From contig JAEKLU010000016.1 in the NCBI GenBank assembly GCA_019509685.1, positions 1-5,467 of the forward strand: 5,467 bases of DNA. Direction: 5' to 3'. The notes beneath the pieces were generated by a model that was given only the letters and a program-made list of their open reading frames with translations, searched no databases and had not been told where the DNA came from. The DNA is from Mesorhizobium sp. Lineage in GTDB: Bacteria; Pseudomonadota; Alphaproteobacteria; Rhizobiales; Rhizobiaceae. Below are positions 1-5,467 of this stretch, in pieces. The position numbers were made by a program, and so were the translations under genes. The number at the start of each line of letters is the position of its first letter. Within the stretch, counting starts at the first letter, position 1.

Positions 1-1
1 G

Positions 2-571
2 ATCTGCCGCTGGGCGCATGCGGCGATCGACGCCGTGCGCGGGCTCTGCCTGGCGCATAATCTTGGCCCGTCCGACATCGCGCATGTCCAGGTCAACAGC
101 TTCCACTATGCGGCCACACTCTTCGACGGCATGCCGGACACGACCTCGAAGGCGCAGTACAGCCTGCGCTTCGCTGTCGCCACCTTCATCACCCATGGCC
201 GCATCGGTCTGGAGCATATTTCCGGCGGCGGGCTGGAGGACGCGGCCGTCGCCGACATGCTCACCCGCATCGCGGTGACCGAAACCGAGCGCCACAGCGC
301 CCGCTTCCCGGCCGGCCGCTGGGCCGATGTCGTCATAACCACCAGCGACGGGCGCGTGCTGGCGTCAGGGGACGTGCATGCGCGCGGAGGGCCCGAAGCG
401 CCGATGACGCTGCAGGATGTCGAGGCCAAATACATGGAGTTCGCGGCACCGGTGCTCGGAGCCCATCGCGCGACGGCGATCCGCGACGCAGTGCTGTCGC
501 TCAATGATCGCGATAGCCGCCTCTCCGATCTATCGGCGCTGCTTTACGATCCTCCCGGGACTCACGGCTGA
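2..571 (+). CDS. MmgE/PrpD family protein, C-terminal part (5' end outside window)
   Basis: This frame is open from the window's left edge to a TGA at 569-571, giving the last 189 residues of a family that is usually about 450 residues long. The MmgE/PrpD family includes 2-methylcitrate dehydratase, cis-aconitate decarboxylase and iminodisuccinate epimerase, which are cytoplasmic enzymes acting on small polycarboxylates. Recognisable family segments are the opening CRWAHAAIDA, which corresponds to the conserved Cys...His stretch near the active site, then TTSKAQYSLRFAVA and HGRIGLEH. The C-terminal domain ends in a segment of the type GGPEAPMT..DVEAKYMEFAAPVLG, typical of the family's 'P-(L/M)-(S/T)-x-x-E-(V/L)-x-x-K' ending. 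The N-terminal helical domain with most active-site residues lies outside the window, so the substrate cannot be assigned. The gene precedes the DapA-like gene by 64 bases on the same strand and probably belongs to the same operon. The family call is firm; the exact reaction is unknown. Confidence 0.88.
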   Translation: MCRWAHAAIDAVRGLCLAHNLGPSDIAHVQVNSFHYAATLFDGMPDTTSKAQYSLRFAVATFITHGRIGLEHISGGGLEDAAVADMLTRIAVTETERHSARFPAGRWADVVITTSDGRVLASGDVHARGGPEAPMTLQDVEAKYMEFAAPVLGAHRATAIRDAVLSLNDRDSRLSDLSALLYDPPGTHG

Positions 572-624
572 GCACGCAATGCCACCCACGCGGTGCCAAG
601 CCGCCGCGCAGACCAGCATCATGC

Positions 625-630
625 AAAGGA
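625..630 (+). promoter_or_regulatory. Ribosome binding site deciding the DapA-like start
   Basis: AAAGGA lies 5 bases before the ATG at 636. In-frame ATGs at 579 and 621 would add 19 or 5 residues without a comparable purine-rich site in front. The 636 start also puts the conserved 'G-x-x-x-P-x-x-T-P-F' opening at the protein's N-terminus, as usual in the family. Confidence 0.7.
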
Positions 631-635
631 CCATC

Positions 636-1544
636 ATGACCCGCCCGCAAGGAACCATCGCCCCGATCCTGACGCCCTTCGAAGACGATGGCCGCATCGC
701 GCGCGATCTCTGGGTGTCCCATGCCAAATGGGTGCTGGACCAGGGCGCGCATTTCCTCTCGCCCTTCGGCACCACGGGTGAAGCGCTTTCGCTATCGCTG
801 CGTGAGCGCATACAGGCGCTGGAATGGCTCGTCGATGCAGGCATTTCTCCCGCCCGCATGATGCCGGGCACTGGCGTCACAGCGCTACCCGAAACGGTCG
901 AGCTGTCAAAGCACGCCGTCGGCCTCGGCTGCGCCGGCGTAATGGTGCTGCCATCCTTCTTCTACACCGGCGCCGGCGACAACGGCCAGGCGCGCTACTA
1001 CAGCGAGTTGATCGAGCGGGTGGCCGACCCGGCATTGAAGATGATCCTCTACCACATCCCACAGAACTCCGGCGTGCCGGTCAGTCCCGCGCTCACGGCG
1101 AGGCTGAGCAAAGCGTTTCCGGACACCGTCGTCGCCTACAAGGACAGCGCCGGCGACTGGAACAACACCGCCGCCGTTATTGCCGCAGCGCCCGATGTCG
1201 CGGTCTTCCCGAGTTCGGAGGCACAGCTCACCAAGGGTCTCGCCAGCGGGGCCGCCGGCTGCATCTCTGCCACGGTCAATCTGAACGCCGCCGCCATCCG
1301 CCGCCTCTATGACGCGGCCCGCAAGGGCGAGGATGTCACCGAAGCCGATGCCGCCATCAAGGCGTTCCGCAAAGTGATCCAGGACGCCGGACTGATCCCG
1401 GCGATGAAGGCCGTGCTCGCGGTCAAGTCCGGTGACCGGCGCTGGCTGAACCTGCGCGCACCGCATGAGAATGCAACGTTGGAAAGCGGGCAGGCACTGC
1501 TCGACGCGCTCGGCGGCGCCGCCGACCATATCGGCCGCAACTGA
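636..1544 (+). CDS. Dihydrodipicolinate synthase / N-acetylneuraminate lyase (DapA) superfamily protein
   Basis: The 302-residue product matches the usual length of this class I (Schiff-base) aldolase TIM-barrel family. Visible hallmarks are the opening GTIAPILTPF (residues 6-15), the GTTGE motif at 45-49 and Tyr110 in FFYTG. Tyr139 in ILYHIP is the expected proton-relay tyrosine, and Lys169 in AYKDSAGD is the expected Schiff-base lysine. The catalytic machinery of a pyruvate-type aldolase or dehydratase is therefore present. In E. coli DapA the tyrosine is followed by N-V-P-S-R-T-G, whose Arg138 binds the substrate carboxylate. Here the stretch is H-I-P-Q-N-S-G, so that Arg is Asn. This argues against lysine biosynthesis and for a catabolic paralogue such as a 2-keto-acid aldolase or dehydratase. 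The gene ends 7 bases before the dehydrogenase start, which fits one operon. The superfamily call is strong; the substrate is unknown. Confidence 0.92.
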   Translation: MTRPQGTIAPILTPFEDDGRIARDLWVSHAKWVLDQGAHFLSPFGTTGEALSLSLRERIQALEWLVDAGISPARMMPGTGVTALPETVELSKHAVGLGCAGVMVLPSFFYTGAGDNGQARYYSELIERVADPALKMILYHIPQNSGVPVSPALTARLSKAFPDTVVAYKDSAGDWNNTAAVIAAAPDVAVFPSSEAQLTKGLASGAAGCISATVNLNAAAIRRLYDAARKGEDVTEADAAIKAFRKVIQDAGLIPAMKAVLAVKSGDRRWLNLRAPHENATLESGQALLDALGGAADHIGRN

Positions 1545-1546
1545 GG
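1543..1546 (+). promoter_or_regulatory. Ribosome binding site overlapping the upstream stop codon
   Basis: GAGG sits 5 bases before the ATG at 1552 and overlaps the TGA (1542-1544) of the DapA-like gene. It supports 1552 as the dehydrogenase start over the longer in-frame ATG at 1465, which lies inside the upstream gene. The arrangement suggests translational coupling of the two genes. Confidence 0.6.
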
Positions 1547-1551
1547 CCCTG

Positions 1552-2520
1552 ATGTCGGCGCGCCCAACAGTGATCCTGCACACCGACAAACCTGCCGGCG
1601 CGCTGGCTGTGCTGGCGGAGACGCATCCTGACCTCGCGGTTCATTCCTGCGAGACCTATGCCGGTCTTCCCGCCCTGATCGAGCGGACAGGCGCGGAGGT
1701 GGTCTATACCGTGCGCTTCGACGGCACGCCGCGTTATCCACGCCAGGCCCTGGTCGAGAGCGCTACGGTGAAATGGGTGTCGATCGGCGGCTCCGGCACG
1801 GACCATCTCGGCCGCTGGGATCCGGCGCGCGTCACAGTCACGAATTCCGCCGGCGTCGCGGCCGGCATGCTGGCGGAATACGCGCTCGGCGCCATGCTCT
1901 CCTTCTCGCTCGACCTGCGTGGCTTCGAGCGCCGGCAGCAGGCGCGCCAATGGGGCGGCGGCCGTGTCGAGCCGATCGAAGGCAAGACCGTGTTGATCGT
2001 CGGCCTCGGCAAGACCGGCGAAGCCGTCGCCAAACGTGCGCAAGCCATGGGCATGCGCACGCTGGGCATTCGCGCGCGGCCAAAGCCGACGCCCTGCCTC
2101 GACGAAGTGCACGGCGTTGACGCGCTGCTGACGCTGATTGCCCGCGCCGATTTCATTGTCTGTTGCGTGCCTCTGCTTCCGACGACGCGCGGCCTGCTCG
2201 GCGGAGCGGCCTTTGCCGCGATGAAGCCATCCGCCGTTCTCATCGACATTTCGCGCGGTGGTGTAGTCGAGGAGAAAGCCCTTCTGGCGGCGCTCGACAA
2301 TGGACGGATCAAGGGTGCGGCGCTCGATGTCTTCACGACCGAGCCGCTTCCGCCCGAGCATCCGCTGTGGGGCTACGACAATGTCGCCATCACGCCGCAC
2401 TGCGCGGCGGTCTATGACGGCTGGGACATCAAGTCGGTGCGCATGTTCGCCGACAATCTGAAGCGTTATCGCAACGGCGAGCCGCTCGAGAACGTGGTCA
2501 ATCCGGAACGCGGGTACTAG
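1552..2520 (+). CDS. D-isomer-specific 2-hydroxyacid dehydrogenase
   Basis: The 322-residue product fits this cytoplasmic NAD(P)-dependent family, which interconverts 2-oxo acids and D-2-hydroxy acids (glyoxylate/hydroxypyruvate reductases and relatives). The N-terminal half carries the substrate-domain signature VKWVSIGGSGTDHL (about residues 73-86). The Rossmann domain has GLGKTG at 151-156. The catalytic triad is complete: Arg235 in DISRGG, Glu264 in FTTEP and His283 in ITPHCA. The C-terminus LENVVNPERGY is typical of the family. After the second Rossmann strand the sequence is G-I-R-A-R, with arginines where NAD-dependent members usually have an acidic residue. This suggests, but does not prove, a preference for NADP(H). 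The start at 1552 is chosen for its ribosome binding site and because it avoids a large overlap with the gene before. The gene ends with TAG, 74 bases before the MttB-like gene. Its place in the operon suggests redox handling of a 2-oxo or 2-hydroxy acid intermediate. Confidence 0.93.
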   Translation: MSARPTVILHTDKPAGALAVLAETHPDLAVHSCETYAGLPALIERTGAEVVYTVRFDGTPRYPRQALVESATVKWVSIGGSGTDHLGRWDPARVTVTNSAGVAAGMLAEYALGAMLSFSLDLRGFERRQQARQWGGGRVEPIEGKTVLIVGLGKTGEAVAKRAQAMGMRTLGIRARPKPTPCLDEVHGVDALLTLIARADFIVCCVPLLPTTRGLLGGAAFAAMKPSAVLIDISRGGVVEEKALLAALDNGRIKGAALDVFTTEPLPPEHPLWGYDNVAITPHCAAVYDGWDIKSVRMFADNLKRYRNGEPLENVVNPERGY

Positions 2521-2522
2521 GA

Positions 2523-2566
2523 GCAATTCCAGGAAAAGTGCGCGGCGGTTTTCCGTCCGGAATTGC
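2523..2566. repeat. Intergenic palindromic element (imperfect hairpin)
   Basis: The outer arms GCAATTCC (2523-2530) and GGAATTGC (2559-2566) are perfect reverse complements of 8 bases. Inside them GGAAAA (2532-2537) pairs with TTTTCC (2549-2554), leaving an 11-base GC-rich loop. The two stems are separated by one base on the left and four on the right. The hairpin fills most of the only sizeable gap in the operon. It lacks a following T-run, so it is not a standard intrinsic terminator. By recall, very similar palindromes are dispersed between genes in Mesorhizobium and related genomes; that identity is unverified here. A role in mRNA stability or in setting different expression of upstream and downstream genes is inference. 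Confidence 0.72.
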
Positions 2567-2578
2567 GAAAAAGATTCG

Positions 2579-2585
2579 AAGGGGA
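2579..2585 (+). promoter_or_regulatory. Ribosome binding site of the MttB-like gene
   Basis: AAGGGGA is 9 bases before the ATG at 2595 and lies just downstream of the palindrome. It favours 2595 over the in-frame GTG at 2538, which falls inside the loop side of the hairpin and would add 19 residues of palindrome-encoded sequence. Confidence 0.65.
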
Positions 2586-2594
2586 ACAAGTCTG

Positions 2595-4136
2595 ATGTCA
2601 CAAGACAGGCGGGGCGGCGGACGCCGAGCGAAGCTCGGACGCGGTGGTGGCGGCATCGCACAACTGCCGTGGCAGAGTGTCAAGAACCCCTACCCGCCCA
2701 TGCAGCTTCTCGACGAAGAGCGGATGCAGCAGTTGCACGACACGTCGATGCGTATCCTGTCGGAACTCGGCATTCGCGTCATGAGCGAAAAGGTGATGGA
2801 TCTGTTTGCCGCCGCCGGCGCCATCGTCGACCGCGAAAGCAACACCATCCGCGTCGACGAGAGCATCGTTACCGAGGCTCTCCGTCAGGTGCCCTCGTCC
2901 TTCACGCTGACCAGCCGCAATCCGGAAAAGCAGGTCCATTTCGGCGGCAATTCGTTGGTCTTCGGACTGGTCGCCGGTCCGCCCAATGTCCATGACCGCA
3001 TCAATGGCCGGCGCCAGGGCAATCTGCCGGACTACCAGAATTTCATCCGGCTAGCGCACCACTTCAACGCCATCCACATCATCGGCAACCAGGTGGTGGC
3101 GCCGATGGAGCTGCCTGCCAATGCGCGCCATCTCGACACCTATCATGCCAACCTGACGCTCAGCGATCTCTCCTTCCACTGCACGGCGATCGGCCGCGCC
3201 AGGGCCATGGACGGCATCAACATGATGGCGATTGCGCGCGGAATATCGGTCGAGGAGATGCGCGCCTCGCCGGGCGTGACGACGATTATCTCGATAAACT
3301 CGCCGCGCCTGTTCGACGATGCGATGGCGGAAGGCCTGATCGCCATGGCCGAGCATGGCCAGCCGGTGACGGTCACGCCCTTCACGCTGATGGGCGCGAT
3401 GACGCCGGTGACGCTTGCCGCCGCCCTTTGCCAGCAGAACGCCGAAGCGCTGTTCGGCGTGGTGCTGACGCAGCTCGTCAATCCCGGCACGCCGGTGATG
3501 TACGGCGCCTTCACCTCCAATGTCGACATGAAGTCGGGCGCGCCGGCCTTCGGCACACCGGAGAACGCCAAGGCCAACATCATCGCCGGCCAGTTGGCGC
3601 GGCGCTACAATCTGCCCTACCGCACCTCCAACGCGAACGCCTCCAACGTCGTCGACCTGCAAGCCGCCTACGAAACCGAGATGGCGACATGGGGCGCGGT
3701 GCTTGGCGGCGCCAATTTGATCTACCACGCGGCGGGCTGGCTGGAGGGCGGGTTGACGGCGTCCTACGAAAAGCTCGTGCTCGACGTCGAAATCCTGCAG
3801 AACATGATGGAGTTCCTGCGGCCGCTGCCGTTCCAGGAGGACGACCTCGGCTTCGAGGCGATCAAGTCGGTGCCGGCCGGCGGCCATTTCTTCGGCGCCG
3901 AGCACACCATGTCGCGCTACACCACCGCCTTCTACCAGCCGATGCTGTCCAACTGGCAGAACCACGGCGCCTGGGAGGAAGCTGGCGGCAAGGATGCGCT
4001 GGAGCGGGCGACCGAGCTCTGGCAGCAGGCGCTGCATGATTACGAAGAACCGGTGATGGACCCCGCGATCCGCGAGGAGCTCGACGCCTATGTCGCGCGC
4101 CGTCGCGAGGAGATCGCGGCCAATCCGGAAGCTTAG
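2595..4136 (+). CDS. Trimethylamine methyltransferase (MttB) family protein, non-pyrrolysine type
   Basis: The 513-residue product matches the MttB/COG5598 family, TIM-barrel enzymes that move a methyl group from a methylamine or betaine to a corrinoid protein. Family-like features are the very basic, glycine-rich N-terminus (residues 5-20), HDTSMRILSELGIRV (48-62), the NPGTPVMYGAFTSNVDMKSGAPAFGTPE stretch (296-323, in part), NVVDLQAAYETEMATWGA (351-368), GGANLIYHAAGWLEGGLTAS (371-390) and EKLVLDVEILQ (392-402). The archaeal trimethylamine enzymes carry an in-frame amber codon read as pyrrolysine; this frame has no internal TAG. It therefore belongs with the non-pyrrolysine members, of which characterised examples demethylate glycine betaine, proline betaine or carnitine. 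No membrane segment or signal peptide is seen, so it should be cytoplasmic. No corrinoid protein or methylcorrinoid:tetrahydrofolate methyltransferase is visible in the window. The downstream D-aminoacylase starts 12 bases after the stop. The family is certain; the substrate is unknown. Confidence 0.93.
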   Translation: MSQDRRGGGRRAKLGRGGGGIAQLPWQSVKNPYPPMQLLDEERMQQLHDTSMRILSELGIRVMSEKVMDLFAAAGAIVDRESNTIRVDESIVTEALRQVPSSFTLTSRNPEKQVHFGGNSLVFGLVAGPPNVHDRINGRRQGNLPDYQNFIRLAHHFNAIHIIGNQVVAPMELPANARHLDTYHANLTLSDLSFHCTAIGRARAMDGINMMAIARGISVEEMRASPGVTTIISINSPRLFDDAMAEGLIAMAEHGQPVTVTPFTLMGAMTPVTLAAALCQQNAEALFGVVLTQLVNPGTPVMYGAFTSNVDMKSGAPAFGTPENAKANIIAGQLARRYNLPYRTSNANASNVVDLQAAYETEMATWGAVLGGANLIYHAAGWLEGGLTASYEKLVLDVEILQNMMEFLRPLPFQEDDLGFEAIKSVPAGGHFFGAEHTMSRYTTAFYQPMLSNWQNHGAWEEAGGKDALERATELWQQALHDYEEPVMDPAIREELDAYVARRREEIAANPEA

Positions 4137-4138
4137 GA
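4135..4138 (+). promoter_or_regulatory. Ribosome binding site of the D-aminoacylase gene
   Basis: AGGA overlaps the TAG stop (4134-4136) of the MttB-like gene and stands 10 bases before the ATG at 4149, at the long end of usual spacing. It supports co-translation of the two genes. Confidence 0.45.
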
Positions 4139-4148
4139 AACTGGTCTA

Positions 4149-5467
4149 ATGCCTTATGATCTCGTCATTCGTCACGCGACGGTGATTTCCGGCGATGGCT
4201 CGAAACCGTTCGAAGCCGACATCGCCGTCACCGGCGACAGGATCGTGGCGATCGGCCGATTGGACGATGCGAAAGGCTCCGAGGAGATCGACGCCCGGGA
4301 TAAGGTGGTCGCGCCCGGCTTCATTGACGTGCACACACATGACGATGGCGCGTTGCTGGCGCCGCGCGGCATGGACCCGAAGATCAGCCAGGGCGTGACG
4401 ACGGTGATCGCCGGCAATTGCGGTGTCAGCCTGGCGCCGCTGCTTCTCGACAGGACACCGCCGCCGCCCTTCACGCTGGTCGGCGGCCGCGAGAATTTCC
4501 GCTTCGACCGCTTTGCCGATTATGTCGCCGAATTGAAGCGGCGCGGCATCGCCACCAATGCGGCCCTGCTGGTCGGCCACACCACGCTGCGCCGACGCGG
4601 AAACGGCGGCGATGCAGGAAGCCGTCGCCGAGGCCATGGCCGAGGGCGCGTTCGGCCTCAGCACCGGCCTCGATTATCCGCCGGCGGTGAAATCCTCGAC
4701 AAAGGAGGTCAAGGCGCTGGCTGCGACCGCCGCACAAAATGGCGGTCCCTATGTCACCCATACCCGCAATTATTTCGAGGCGATGGACGAGGCGATCGAG
4801 GAAGCGATCGATATTGCCGATCATGCCTGCGGAAAGCTGTTCATCTCGCACCACCAGTGCACCGGCCGCGCCAATTTCGGCAAAAGCCTGCCGTCGCTGG
4901 AACGGATCGACCGGGCGCGCGAAACAATGGACATCGGCATGGATGTCTATCCCTATGCTGCAAGCTCGACCGTGCTGCGGCTGGAGCGCTGCGATACGGG
5001 TCTGAAAATCCTCGTCACCTGGTCTGATCCGCATCCGGAGATGGCCAGGCGCGAAATCGCCGACATCGCGCGCGAATGGAACTGCACCGAGCGCGAAGCC
5101 GGCGAGCGCCTGCTGCCGGCGGGCGCCGTCTATTTCCAGCTCGACGAGGACGACGTCCGCAACATCATCGCCCATCCGCGCACCATGATCGGCTCGGACG
5201 GCCTGCCGCATGACATCCATCCGCACCCGCGTTTGTGGGGCACCTTTCCGCGCGTGCTCGGGCACTACGCGCGTGACGTCGGGCTGTTCAAGCTCGAGGA
5301 AGCGGTATTCCGGATGACCGGCTTGCCCGCGAAGGAATTCGGCATCGCGCAACGCGGGCTGCTGGCCGAAGGCAATTTCGCCGACATCGTCGTCTTCGAT
5401 CCGGCGACGATCATCGACACCGCAACTTTCGAGGAGCCGCGCCGGCCCGCCGCCGGCATCGAGCATG
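4149..5467 (+). pseudogene. N-acyl-D-amino-acid deacylase (D-aminoacylase), frameshifted; 3' end outside window
   Basis: This is an amidohydrolase-superfamily D-aminoacylase, which hydrolyses N-acyl-D-amino acids to D-amino acids and a carboxylate. The first part (4149 to about 4592, 148 codons) carries the β-domain start, the HxH metal motif FIDVHTHDD (His62, His64) and Cys91 in GNCG. From 4591 the homology continues in the next frame (+1), open to the window end. That part holds FGLSTGLDYPPA, PYVTHTRN (His codon 4759), ISHHQC (His codon 4849), YPYAASSTVLR, ILVTWSDPHPE, GSDGLPHD (Asp codon 5197), HPRLWGTFPRVLG and RMTGLPA. All expected metal ligands and the catalytic Asp are therefore encoded, but in two frames. 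The unshifted frame would stop at 5027 after about 144 wrong residues. Compared with the Alcaligenes enzyme (ligands recalled as His67, His69, Cys96, His220, His250, Asp366), all spacings agree except Cys-to-His220, which is about 32 bases short. About 28 C-terminal residues should lie beyond the window. The lesion could be a true mutation or a sequence error. Confidence 0.88.
4588..4594 (+). other. Frameshift / probable deletion junction in the D-aminoacylase gene
   Basis: Upstream reading ends with GHTTLR (codon 148 at 4590-4592). Downstream reading resumes as A-D-A-E-T-A-A-M-Q-E from 4591 in the +1 frame. Related enzymes normally have about ten more residues, including an R-P-A segment, between TLR and this helix. 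The junction is therefore better explained by loss of 3n+2 bases than by a single inserted base. The exact breakpoint cannot be fixed because no parent sequence is available. Confidence 0.75.

Noticed and set aside
906..1589. Minus-strand open frame opposite the DapA-like gene, and a similar one at 3051-4037
   Set aside because: Both lie opposite conserved coding sequence and lack recognisable motifs.
2523..2566. Intrinsic terminator between the dehydrogenase and MttB-like genes
   Set aside because: The hairpin is not followed by a T-run on either strand and has an 11-base loop with an asymmetric internal bulge.
2538..2594. Upstream in-frame GTG start for the MttB-like gene
   Set aside because: It falls inside the palindromic element, and the only upstream purine site is 3 bases away. 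The ATG at 2595 has a better-placed AAGGGGA.
1423..2661. Long minus-strand open frame (about 412 codons) opposite the dehydrogenase
   Set aside because: The composition is arginine- and histidine-rich with no recognisable domain, and it mirrors a well-conserved + strand gene. It is a GC-codon shadow.
4590..4612. Programmed ribosomal frameshift in the D-aminoacylase gene
   Set aside because: There is no slippery heptamer or obvious stimulatory structure, and about ten conserved residues are missing as well as the frame. A deletion explains both.
4701..4709. Perfect anti-16S match AAAGGAGGT inside the D-aminoacylase gene, possibly an internal restart after the frameshift
   Set aside because: No ATG, GTG or TTG in the +1 frame follows at usual distance, and the bases encode a plausible T-K-E-V stretch of the conserved protein. 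It is probably chance.
4471..5466. Minus-strand open frame (about 331 codons) opposite the D-aminoacylase
   Set aside because: The + strand shows uninterrupted D-aminoacylase motifs in the +1 frame across the same stretch. The reverse frame has no recognisable family.

Overview
The window reads as a stretch of GC-rich alphaproteobacterial DNA, most likely from the Rhizobiales and Mesorhizobium-like. This rests on codon use (G/C third positions), on an MttB-family protein of the kind common in rhizobia, and on an intergenic palindrome that resembles a dispersed rhizobial repeat. The taxonomic guess is by eye and by recall; nothing was searched. All supported genes lie on the + strand, and the long minus-strand frames are GC-driven shadows.

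Layout: (1) 2-571, the C-terminal part of an MmgE/PrpD-family protein, cut by the window edge. (2) 636-1544, a complete dihydrodipicolinate synthase/N-acetylneuraminate lyase (DapA) superfamily protein. (3) 1552-2520, a complete D-2-hydroxyacid dehydrogenase. (4) 2521-2594, a short intergenic stretch holding an imperfect hairpin (arms 2523-2537 and 2549-2566), followed by a ribosome binding site. (5) 2595-4136, a complete trimethylamine methyltransferase (MttB)-family protein with no pyrrolysine codon. (6) 4149 to the window end, an N-acyl-D-amino-acid deacylase (D-aminoacylase) gene that is frameshifted near 4590 and runs off the right edge.

The genes are tightly packed (gaps of 64, 7, 74 and 12 bases). 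The ribosome binding sites of genes 3 and 6 overlap the stop codons of the genes before them, so the set looks like one catabolic operon. The enzyme classes suggest uptake-and-breakdown metabolism of an N-substituted amino- or hydroxy-acid: deacylation of an N-acyl-D-amino acid, demethylation of a methylamine or betaine, 2-oxo/2-hydroxy acid redox, aldol-type cleavage, and dehydration or epimerisation. The actual substrate cannot be read from the sequence. No corrinoid protein, transporter or regulator is visible in the window.

The two points most worth checking are the D-aminoacylase lesion and the role of the MttB-like protein. At the lesion, metal-ligand spacing implies that about 32 bases are missing. 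The MttB-like protein sits in an operon without its expected corrinoid partner.
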